Shown: positions 23,306 through 30,737 of the stretch, in pieces
Numbering within the stretch: position 1 is the stretch's first letter
How the letters are laid out: each line of letters begins with the position of its first letter
Assembly: GCA_016186715.1 (NCBI GenBank)
Contig: JACPLA010000072.1
Span: 1 to 42,015, forward strand
Length of the DNA stretch: 42,015 bases
Direction of reading: 5' to 3'
Source of the DNA: Ignavibacteriales bacterium
Lineage (GTDB): Bacteria; Bacteroidota; Ignavibacteria; UBA10030
Program-made: the position numbers and the translations under genes
The notes under the pieces: generated by a model
Database searches by the model: none
What the model saw: only the letters and a program-made list of their open reading frames with translations
Told to the model about the DNA's origin: nothing

Positions 23306-25686
23306 AACACCGGCTGTTGTTTGAACATGCCAATGACGGTGTTCTCGTCTTGAGGGGCGAGTCCGTGATCGACTGCAACCCCCGGGCCCTGGAGCTCTTC
23401 GGATGTGAACGAAAGGATCTTCTCGGTCAAAGCCTCTATGCTTTTTCCCCGCCTCATCAGCTCGACGGATCGGAGTCCAAGTTTTCCATTCTCGCGCGGA
23501 TTCACGCGGCTCTTCACGAGGGTCCCCAACGGTTTACATGGAAGCACGTCCGCAGGGACGGCAACTTGTTCGAGGCCGAAGTCAGACTGAATCGGTTCGA
23601 ATTGGAGAATGAGACGCTGCTTCAGGCGCAGGTTCGTGACATCACGGCGGAACTTGAAGCACAGGAGGAACTGGCACGATCCGAGGAGAAATACCGGCAG
23701 CTTGTTCTTGAAGCGGGTGATCCCATTCTTGTCATGGATGGAAACGGAAAGATTGTCGAGGCCAACGAAAAAGCATGCGTGCTTTTGAGGACTACGCGGG
23801 AAGAGATCCTTCACACGTCCGTTGCGGCCCTTTCGCCCCTTCCACTCGAGGAAGCGCTTGCGGACTACCGAAAGCTGTACGCCCATCTGATTGAAAAAGG
23901 CCAGATTGCAACCGCCGGCCAGTTTCTGAAACGAAAGGACGGAACGCAATTCCCCTACGAGATGAGCGCCGTCTTGCTGGGAAACGGATTGCTTCAATCG
24001 ATTATCAGGGACATTTCGGAGAAGAAACGAGCGGAGCAGGAAGTGGACAAGATTTATGCGCTTGCAACGACTCTTCGCGGAAGGGAATTGTTCGAGAAAT
24101 CGGCGGCGGGGCTGGCCGAACTGTTGGACATGGATTATGTGATCGTCGGGGAAACGATCGACAAGGGCTCCAGAATCAGGTCGTTGACGTTCTATGCCCG
24201 GGGGACGATCGAACGGCAGCTGATCGTTGACGTTGCGGGAACTCCTTATGAGCGAATTCTTACGGAGAAGAAAACCCGGATGTTCGGGGCGGGGGTGACC
24301 GGGAAATTCAAAGAGGCTCCTCATCTGCAGGAACGAAACATTGAATCGTTTATCGGCGCGCCGATGACGGACAGTAATCGGGAGGTCATTGGCGTGGTGG
24401 CCGCGATGAGCGCGCAGCCTCATCGTTTCTTGGATCACGAGCAGAAGATCATGTCGATTATCGTGCAGAGGCTTGCCTCTGAGCTGGACATGCTGAGTCA
24501 GCGGAAACGGGAGGAACAGCTGTCGCAGCAGCTGTTGCAGTCTCAGAAAATGGAAAGCCTGGGCACACTTGCCGGAGGCGTTGCCCACGATTTCAACAAT
24601 ATTCTCGGTGCTGTGATCGGCTACACGTCGCTGGTCAAGAAGCAAATCGACCCCAAGAGCCAGAGCGGGCGCTACCTCGAGGCGATCGAGAAATCGGCCC
24701 AGCGGGCCGCGTCGCTCTCCAAACAACTCCTGAGCTTTTCTCACAAGACGCACGGCGACATCCGTCCGGTATCGATCAACAACCTGATCGAGGATACGAT
24801 CCACATCATCTCGAGCTCCTTCCCGAAAAGAATCGCCGTCAAGACGGAGTTTTCCGAATCCCTTCCCCCCGTGCTCGGAGATCAGAATCAGCTTGGTCAG
24901 GTCATCATGAATCTCTGCATCAATGCTCGTGACGCCATTGAAGAACCGCGGGAAAGCACAGCCGAGGGCCTGCTGACGATCACCACGACACATTTTGAGG
25001 CGGGGGCTGGATTTGTCGATGTCCATCTGTCTGCAGCCCCCGGACAATATGTCTGCATTACGGTTCGGGACAACGGAGCGGGAATGACCCAGGAAGTCCG
25101 GCAGCGGATTTTTGAACCGTTCTTTACCACAAAAGGAAAGGGTCGGGGGACGGGACTGGGACTTTCCATGGTGTACGGTATTGTCAGGAATCATGGGGGG
25201 TTCATCGATGTTTTCAGTGAGAGTGGAAAGGGAACGGAAATCAAGATCTTTCTGCCGGGGGCCGAAACAATGGACGAACAACTGCAAACGGCTGTTGAAG
25301 AAGAGCTTCCCTACGGGAACGGAGAGGTCGTGATGGTCGTCGACGATGAGCCGATGCTGCGGGAGCTTGTGGCCGATGTCCTCGCAGGCCAGGGATACAA
25401 AGTCGTGCTGGCAGCGAACGGGAAGGAAGCGGTGGAACTTTACAAACAGGAACAGAATAGGATTCGACTTGTGATTCTTGATATGATCATGCCGGAAATG
25501 GACGGCCAGGCGACGTTTCAAGCACTGAAAACACTGAATCCGGAGATCAAAGTACTCATCTCAAGCGGTTTCTCCCAGGACTCTTCCGTGCAGGTCTTGC
25601 TCCACAGCGGAGCGGCCGGTTTCGTAGGAAAGCCCTATCAAACGGAAGATCTGCTGAAAGCGGTCTCAAATCATTTGAAGAACTAA
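23302..25686 (+). CDS. Hybrid histidine kinase: PAS-PAS-GAF-HisKA-HATPase-REC
   Basis: 794 residues. Two PAS domains (about 3-120 and 128-240), a GAF-like domain (about 250-400), then the kinase: H-box SLGTLAGGVAHDFNNILGAV with the phospho-accepting His near residue 428, N-box VIMNLCINARDAIEEP, G1 and F boxes (VRDNGAGMTQ, FEPFFTTKGKGRGTGLGLSM). A receiver domain ends the protein (VMVVDDEPMLRELV, phospho-acceptor Asp in LVILDMIMPEMDG near 725, Lys in FVGKPY). The start is a TTG that overlaps the previous stop (TTGA). Either it is translated by coupling, or a frameshift once joined it to 21149-23305. It lies 3 bp before the MoaC-MogA gene. No output regulator is adjacent; phosphotransfer targets are unknown. 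Confidence 0.85.
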   Translation: MKHRLLFEHANDGVLVLRGESVIDCNPRALELFGCERKDLLGQSLYAFSPPHQLDGSESKFSILARIHAALHEGPQRFTWKHVRRDGNLFEAEVRLNRFELENETLLQAQVRDITAELEAQEELARSEEKYRQLVLEAGDPILVMDGNGKIVEANEKACVLLRTTREEILHTSVAALSPLPLEEALADYRKLYAHLIEKGQIATAGQFLKRKDGTQFPYEMSAVLLGNGLLQSIIRDISEKKRAEQEVDKIYALATTLRGRELFEKSAAGLAELLDMDYVIVGETIDKGSRIRSLTFYARGTIERQLIVDVAGTPYERILTEKKTRMFGAGVTGKFKEAPHLQERNIESFIGAPMTDSNREVIGVVAAMSAQPHRFLDHEQKIMSIIVQRLASELDMLSQRKREEQLSQQLLQSQKMESLGTLAGGVAHDFNNILGAVIGYTSLVKKQIDPKSQSGRYLEAIEKSAQRAASLSKQLLSFSHKTHGDIRPVSINNLIEDTIHIISSSFPKRIAVKTEFSESLPPVLGDQNQLGQVIMNLCINARDAIEEPRESTAEGLLTITTTHFEAGAGFVDVHLSAAPGQYVCITVRDNGAGMTQEVRQRIFEPFFTTKGKGRGTGLGLSMVYGIVRNHGGFIDVFSESGKGTEIKIFLPGAETMDEQLQTAVEEELPYGNGEVVMVVDDEPMLRELVADVLAGQGYKVVLAANGKEAVELYKQEQNRIRLVILDMIMPEMDGQATFQALKTLNPEIKVLISSGFSQDSSVQVLLHSGAAGFVGKPYQTEDLLKAVSNHLKN

Positions 25687-25689
25687 GCC

Positions 25690-26613
25690 ATGCGTGATAT
25701 TTCCGAAAAACTCTCAACAGTCCGAACTGCCAGGGCGCGAGCGATCCTGCGGGTCTCGCCATTGACGATCCGACTCCTCCGGGCCGACCGGCTTCCCAAG
25801 GGCAATCCGTTGCCTGTGGCACGGGTCGCGGCGATTCAAGCGGCAAAAAACACGAGCCAGATCATCCCTTATTGTCATCCGCTTCCAATTGAGCATGTGG
25901 AATGTCTCTTTGAGGTGGGGAAGGATCGGATTGTCGTTGAGACGCTGGTCAAAGCCACCTACAAGACAGGCGTCGAGATGGAAGCTCTCGCAGCCGTATC
26001 GGTTGCCGTTCTGACGCTCTACGATATGATGAAGATTGTTGACACGACGATGGAAATCCAGCGGATTCAGCTTTTGCAAAAAACCGGGGGGAAATCGGAT
26101 ATTCGGAAAGAGAGAAAAAGGGAATACAAGGCTGCGGTTCTTGTCCTCTCGGATTCCATTTCTCGCGGGAAAAACAGAGACGAATCCGGCAAAATTCTTG
26201 TGGCGGGGCTACGGGAGGCGGGATTCAGGATTGTCAGCGTGAGAGTGATCCCCGACGACCGCCGGAGGATCGAGGCCAAACTCAAGGAATATGCCGACCG
26301 GCAAAAAGTCGATCTGGTCATGACGAGCGGGGGAACAGGGTTGGGGCCGCGGGATGTCACTCCTGAGGCGACCGGGGCTGTGGTCGATCGCGAAGTTGAA
26401 GGGATTTCGGAATTTCTCCGAGTGAACGGACGCGGGCGGACGCCGTACTCCGTGCTTTCAAGAGGAAGGGCGGGAGTCCGCGGGATGACTCTAATCGTTA
26501 ACGTCGCCGGCTCTCCGGGCGCAGCGAAAGATGCCGTCCGAACACTTCTTCCGGTCCTTCCCCATGCGCTTATGATGATGAAAGGAAAGAGTCATCGCAA
26601 GAGAACGCGATGA
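25690..26613 (+). CDS. MoaC-MogA/MoaB fusion, molybdenum cofactor biosynthesis
   Basis: 307 residues joining two molybdenum-cofactor enzymes. Residues 1-140 are MoaC (cyclic pyranopterin monophosphate synthase): IIPYCHPLPIEHVE holds the catalytic His, and TGVEMEALAAVSVAVLTLYD followed by MMKIVD the conserved Glu, Asp and Lys. Residues about 146-300 are a MogA/MoaB domain (molybdopterin adenylylation), with VMTSGGTGLGPRDVTPEAT and NVAGSPGAAKDAV. The start ATG is 3 bp after the kinase stop, so it is probably in the same transcript, an odd partnership. The product supports molybdoenzymes such as MsrP in this window. The N-terminus is short: the usual MoaC start (…GxAxMVDVS…) is trimmed to MRDISEKLSTVRTARA, which is acceptable. 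The fusion is known in other bacteria. Confidence 0.92.
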   Translation: MRDISEKLSTVRTARARAILRVSPLTIRLLRADRLPKGNPLPVARVAAIQAAKNTSQIIPYCHPLPIEHVECLFEVGKDRIVVETLVKATYKTGVEMEALAAVSVAVLTLYDMMKIVDTTMEIQRIQLLQKTGGKSDIRKERKREYKAAVLVLSDSISRGKNRDESGKILVAGLREAGFRIVSVRVIPDDRRRIEAKLKEYADRQKVDLVMTSGGTGLGPRDVTPEATGAVVDREVEGISEFLRVNGRGRTPYSVLSRGRAGVRGMTLIVNVAGSPGAAKDAVRTLLPVLPHALMMMKGKSHRKRTR

Positions 26614-26635
26614 TCTCACAACGCTTCTGTCATTG

Positions 26636-26671
26636 CCCGCCTGCCTCTTGAATTTCTCCTAGCCGGGCAGG
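26636..26671. repeat. Inverted repeat after the MoaC-MogA gene
   Basis: CCTGCC (26640-26645) pairs with GGCAGG (26666-26671) across a 20-nt loop containing AATTTC. It resembles the GGCAGG-type element near 2272. It may be a REP-like element or a weak terminator. Confidence 0.35.
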
Positions 26672-26741
26672 TCGTCGTCCGCCGCCGGACTCCTCGCATT
26701 AACCAACGTGCCTGGGATGCAATCTGGAGAGGATAATCGGA

Positions 26742-26772
26742 TTGATTCCGAATTGCTCTCTTCGTACATTAA
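26742..26772 (+). promoter_or_regulatory. Bacteroidota-type promoter for the split carB genes
   Basis: TTG (26742-26744), 20 nt, TACATTAA (26765-26772). The predicted start near 26776 is followed by AAAGGA (26785-26790) and the TTG start codon at 26804. It therefore lies inside the longer open frame and argues against the GTG/ATG starts at 26708/26717. Confidence 0.55.
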
Positions 26773-26803
26773 TCAAACCTTTCGAAAGGAATCTCACCAG
26801 ACT

Positions 26804-28276
26804 TTGCCGAAACGAACAGATATTTCATCCATCCTGATCATCGGCTCCGGTCCGATTGTGATTGGTCAGGCATGTGAATTCGACTATTCCGGTACTCAGG
26901 CTTGCAAGGTATTGCGCGAAGAGGGGTACCGGATTATTCTTGTTAACAGCAATCCTGCCACGATCATGACAGACCCCGATCTGGCAGACGCGACTTACGT
27001 CGAGCCGATCACGCCGGAATTCCTGGAGAAGATCATTGATCGGGAACGCCCCGACGTAATCCTTCCGACCATGGGAGGACAAACAGCCCTTAATGCGGCC
27101 GTGGCACTGGCTGAGAGCGGGGTACTGGAAAAATACGGAGTTGAGCTGATCGGCGCAAAGCTTGACGCAATCAAGAAATCGGAAGACCGGGAGTTGTTTC
27201 AGGCGGCGATGAATCGGATTGGACTCGAGACGCCGCGCGGGGCTTTTGTGCGTTCCCTCGATGAAGCAATGGAAGTCGTAGAGTCCATCGGATTACCTAT
27301 CATTATCCGTCCTTCGTTTACGCTGGGGGGAACCGGAGGGGGCGCGGCTTATAACATGCAGGAATACAGAGAGAAGGTGGAGCACGGCCTTTCCAGCAGC
27401 CCCATCAGGGAAGTGCTTGTCGAAGAATCAATCATGGGATGGAAAGAATATGAGTTGGAGGTGATGCGGGATCTGAAAGACAATGTCGTTATCATCTGTT
27501 CCATCGAAAATTTTGATCCCATGGGCGTTCATACAGGGGATTCGATCACGGTGGCGCCGGCACAAACGTTGACCGACAAGGAATACCAGGCAATGCGCGA
27601 TGCCGCCAAAAGGATCATCAGGGAAATCGGAGTCGAAACGGGGGGATCAAATATTCAGTTTGCGACAAATCCCGAGAACGGCAAAATGCTGGTCATCGAA
27701 ATGAATCCGCGTGTTTCCAGGTCCTCGGCGCTGGCGTCGAAAGCCACAGGTTTTCCCATCGCCAAGATCGCCGCAAAGTTGGCGATCGGCTACACCCTCG
27801 ATGAGATTCCCAATGATATCACGAAACAAACTCCGGCGTCCTTTGAACCGACCATCGATTACTGTGTTGTCAAGATCCCCCGATGGGATTTCGAAAAGTT
27901 CAAAGGGGTTGACGATACCCTGGGTGTGCAGATGAAGTCGGTGGGAGAGGCGATGGCCATCGGACGCACGTTCAAAGAATCATTTCAGAAAGCGCTCCGT
28001 TCGCTCGAACAGGACCGACACGGCCTTGGAATGGATGGGAAGGACAGCTTCCTCGTCAGGGAGTTGTCGGAATCCAAGAGGGCCGAATGGCGAAAAAAAA
28101 TCATCGATCGCTTGAAACACCCGAAACCGGAAAACGTATTCTACCTTCGCCATGCCCTTCAGCTCGGAGTAACGCCGGAAGAGCTGCACCAGGTGACGCG
28201 TATTGACCGCTGGTTTCTTCATAACATCAAACAAATCGTGGATTTCGAAGAGGAATTGACATCCTATACCCTATGA
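26804..28276 (+). CDS. carB: Carbamoyl-phosphate synthase large subunit, N-terminal half (CarB1)
   Basis: 490 residues equal to the first half of CarB, the carboxyphosphate synthetase component that makes carbamoyl phosphate for pyrimidines and arginine. The start [20 protein letters not shown] matches the canonical CarB N-terminus, followed by [32 protein letters not shown] and [20 protein letters not shown]. It ends in the middle of the oligomerisation domain at [19 protein letters not shown], where E. coli CarB simply continues. The frame is open to 26708, but those residues are not CarB-like, and a promoter lies within them, so TTG 26804 is preferred (GTG 26708 is the alternative). The stop overlaps the next gene by ATGA. 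carA is not in the window. Confidence 0.93.
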   Translation: MPKRTDISSILIIGSGPIVIGQACEFDYSGTQACKVLREEGYRIILVNSNPATIMTDPDLADATYVEPITPEFLEKIIDRERPDVILPTMGGQTALNAAVALAESGVLEKYGVELIGAKLDAIKKSEDRELFQAAMNRIGLETPRGAFVRSLDEAMEVVESIGLPIIIRPSFTLGGTGGGAAYNMQEYREKVEHGLSSSPIREVLVEESIMGWKEYELEVMRDLKDNVVIICSIENFDPMGVHTGDSITVAPAQTLTDKEYQAMRDAAKRIIREIGVETGGSNIQFATNPENGKMLVIEMNPRVSRSSALASKATGFPIAKIAAKLAIGYTLDEIPNDITKQTPASFEPTIDYCVVKIPRWDFEKFKGVDDTLGVQMKSVGEAMAIGRTFKESFQKALRSLEQDRHGLGMDGKDSFLVRELSESKRAEWRKKIIDRLKHPKPENVFYLRHALQLGVTPEELHQVTRIDRWFLHNIKQIVDFEEELTSYTL

Positions 28277-28746
28277 GATCATTCATTTTCTTTGTCGTCT
28301 GCTGTGCGGCTTTGATCCAGTTTTCCGGCGCTCAGACCGTCGTGCCTCGTGACCGGGACGGCCTGCTCAAAGGGGAAGGAATGGGATTGGCGAGCTCGGC
28401 GGAGCTCAACGGTTATCCCGGGCCAAAGCATGTCATTCAGCTGAGGGATGAATTGGGACTGACGCTCGATCAGCTTCGAAAGGCTGAAGCCCTCATGGAG
28501 GGTGTGCAAGCGTCGGCAAAAGTGATTGGCCAACAAGTCATTGACGAGGAGGGATCGCTGGAAAACCTGTTTCAGTCGGGCTCCCCGGACGAGCGCAAGG
28601 TTCAGTCGTCCCTCCAGGAAATCGGACGACTGAGAGCCGATCTGCGGTTTCTCCATTTGCAAGCCCATCTTCGTATGAAGGAAGTTCTCACTCCGGAACA
28701 GATTCAAAAATACAACAAAGTCCGTGGGCACAGGGCCGATGGCTAA
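28273..28746 (+). CDS. Exported Spy/CpxP-like protein inserted between the carB halves
   Basis: 157 residues. A signal peptide ([20 protein letters not shown], cleavage likely after SGA) precedes a helical domain with the [17 protein letters not shown] and [16 protein letters not shown] segments typical of the Spy/CpxP and periplasmic heavy-metal-sensor group ('LxLTxxQ' and 'LTPEQ' motifs). It is expected to be periplasmic, possibly chaperone-like or metal-responsive. It overlaps CarB1 by 4 bp and CarB2 by 8 bp, so translation of all three is coupled, although an exported protein has no known link to carbamoyl phosphate. Family assignment rests on short motifs and is moderate. Confidence 0.65.
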   Translation: MRSFIFFVVCCAALIQFSGAQTVVPRDRDGLLKGEGMGLASSAELNGYPGPKHVIQLRDELGLTLDQLRKAEALMEGVQASAKVIGQQVIDEEGSLENLFQSGSPDERKVQSSLQEIGRLRADLRFLHLQAHLRMKEVLTPEQIQKYNKVRGHRADG

Positions 28747-30559
28747 AAGTAAGAAAAATCCACCCCGTCGCGTGCCGGCGGAGATTCTCCGAAAGGCGAA
28801 GGAATACGGTTTTTCCGACCGTCAGCTGGCGTACCTGTGGGGAACGACGGAAAAAGCCGTCCGAAACCTTAGAAAAGAATACGGCATCGTTCCGGTGTAC
28901 AAGACGGTCGACACGTGTGCGGCCGAATTCGAAGCACACACTCCATATCACTACTCCACCTATGACCAGGAAAATGAATCCGTGGCAAGCGCCCGGAGAA
29001 AGGTGATCATCCTGGGAGGGGGCCCGAACCGGATCGGCCAGGGGATCGAGTTCGATTACTGTTGTGTGCATGGTGTGATGGCGCTGGCGGAAGAGGGCAT
29101 CGAGTCGATCATGATCAACTGTAATCCTGAAACGGTGTCGACCGACTATGACACGACGGACAAACTCTATTTCGAGCCGCTCACTCTTGAGGATGTTCTG
29201 AACATTTGTGACCACGAGAAGCCGTATGGAGTCATTGTCGGCTTTGGCGGTCAGACGCCGCTGAAGATCGCCAGGGCCCTGGAAGAAAACGGCGTGCCGA
29301 TTCTCGGAACTTCGCCGGAAGGCATCGACCTCGCAGAGGACAGAGAACGCTTTGGGGCGCTTCTGAGAAAGCAGCGGATTCCGCATCCAAAGTACGGAAC
29401 GGCCTACTCGGTGAACAACGCGGTTCTGGTGGCCGAGCAAATCGGTTATCCGGTCCTGATCAGGCCATCGTATGTTCTCGGCGGCCGCGCCATGGAAATT
29501 TGTTACAGCGGAGATTCAGTCCGTGAATACATGAGAAAAGCGGTCGATGTTTCACCGGAGCATCCGGTGTTGATCGACCGCTTCCTGGAGGACGCCTTTG
29601 AGTTCGATGTGGATGCGGTGGCTGACGGAAAAGATGTTTTGATCGGCGGGATCATGGAGCACATTGAAGAGGCGGGGATCCATTCGGGAGACAGCTCCTG
29701 TGTCATTCCCCCGTACATGATTTCAGAGAAGAACCTGGAACATCTGAAAGCCTACACCGTCAAATTGGCCAAAGCTCTCAAGGTCGTCGGCCTTATCAAT
29801 GTTCAATATGCCATCAAGGATGACGTGGTCTACGTGCTCGAGGCGAACCCCCGGGCTTCCCGGACGGTACCGTTTGTGAGCAAAGCAATCGGAATCCCCC
29901 TGGCCAAGATCGCGGCGAAGGTCATGATGGGAAGAACCCTGGAAGATCTCGGCGTCAAGGATTTCGATTTCCGGACGCTCAAGCACATTTCGGTCAAGGA
30001 AGCGGTCTTTCCGTTTTCAAAATTCCCCAGGGTGCCCATTTTTCTGGGTCCGGAGATGAGATCGACCGGCGAAGTGATGGGAATCTCCGAGGCCTTCGGC
30101 GGCGCCGTCGCGAAAGCTCAGATGAGCGCAGGCAATACTCTCCCCGACCATGGGACGGTGTTTATCAGCGTCAATGATAGTGATAAGAACGACATTACGT
30201 TGAACATCGTTCGCGGATTTGTGCAGCTTGGATTCTCAATCGTGGCTACGGAAGGAACAGCGAGATTTCTGGGGGAGCACGGAATACAAAGCGAGCGCGT
30301 GTTCAAGGTGAACGAGGGCCGGCCGAACGTTGTGGATCTCATCAAGGACGGCAAGATCAACCTGATTGTGAACACGCCCCTCGGAGAAGAATCACGCTAC
30401 GATGAGTACGCCATCGGGTGGGCGGCAATCGCTCATAAGGTCTCGTTCATCACAACTCTTTCGGCCGCGGCAACGGCGGTAAAAGGAATTGAGCGACAGC
30501 GCGAAGGAAACCTCTCGGTCCGAACAATCCAGGAATACCACAAAGAAATCCTGACTTGA
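28739..30559 (+). CDS. carB: Carbamoyl-phosphate synthase large subunit, C-terminal half (CarB2)
   Basis: 606 residues equal to the second half of CarB: the carbamate kinase-like ATP-grasp component plus the C-terminal allosteric MGS-like domain. The N-terminus (RRVPAEILRKAKEYGFSDRQ, then LAYLWGTTEKAVRNLRKEYG) is the second part of the oligomerisation domain. It continues VYKTVDTCAAEFEAHTPYHY, ILGGGPNRIGQGIEFDYCCV, LIRPSYVLGGRAMEICYS and VLEANPRASRTVPFVSKAIG. The MGS-like end (TEGTARFLGEHGI, NLIVNTPLG) is intact. ATG 28739 overlaps the Spy-like stop by 8 bp. Together the two halves cover the whole of a normal CarB with no missing motif, so this is a split gene rather than a pseudogene. Confidence 0.95.
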   Translation: MAKSKKNPPRRVPAEILRKAKEYGFSDRQLAYLWGTTEKAVRNLRKEYGIVPVYKTVDTCAAEFEAHTPYHYSTYDQENESVASARRKVIILGGGPNRIGQGIEFDYCCVHGVMALAEEGIESIMINCNPETVSTDYDTTDKLYFEPLTLEDVLNICDHEKPYGVIVGFGGQTPLKIARALEENGVPILGTSPEGIDLAEDRERFGALLRKQRIPHPKYGTAYSVNNAVLVAEQIGYPVLIRPSYVLGGRAMEICYSGDSVREYMRKAVDVSPEHPVLIDRFLEDAFEFDVDAVADGKDVLIGGIMEHIEEAGIHSGDSSCVIPPYMISEKNLEHLKAYTVKLAKALKVVGLINVQYAIKDDVVYVLEANPRASRTVPFVSKAIGIPLAKIAAKVMMGRTLEDLGVKDFDFRTLKHISVKEAVFPFSKFPRVPIFLGPEMRSTGEVMGISEAFGGAVAKAQMSAGNTLPDHGTVFISVNDSDKNDITLNIVRGFVQLGFSIVATEGTARFLGEHGIQSERVFKVNEGRPNVVDLIKDGKINLIVNTPLGEESRYDEYAIGWAAIAHKVSFITTLSAAATAVKGIERQREGNLSVRTIQEYHKEILT

Positions 30560-30623
30560 CCTGAAAGATTTCCACCTCGTCCCCTCCAATCGAACCTTTC
30601 AGCCCCTTTTTCGTCTAATTCTC

Positions 30624-30654
30624 TTGACTTCTGATCTCGTTTCGTGTAAATTTT
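30624..30654 (+). promoter_or_regulatory. Bacteroidota-type promoter of the envelope operon
   Basis: TTGACT begins at 30624; after 20 nt comes TAAATTTT (30647-30654). It drives the TPR-to-TonB genes with a leader of about 80 nt. Just upstream, CTGAAAG (30561-30567) and CTTTCAG (30596-30602) followed by CCCCTTTTT may terminate the carB2 transcript. Confidence 0.75.
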
Positions 30655-30737
30655 AACAATTCAAGACGTCAGTTCATATCCCACTTTAACCGTTGGTGGT
30701 TAGCTGCTTGCAAAATAGTGCTGTAGGTTTTTGTGTT

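Noticed and set aside
23293-25521. Very long open frame (742 codons) on the reverse strand opposite the hybrid kinase
   Set aside because: Translation has no recognisable domain and is antisense to a clear kinase; long antisense frames are expected with this codon use.
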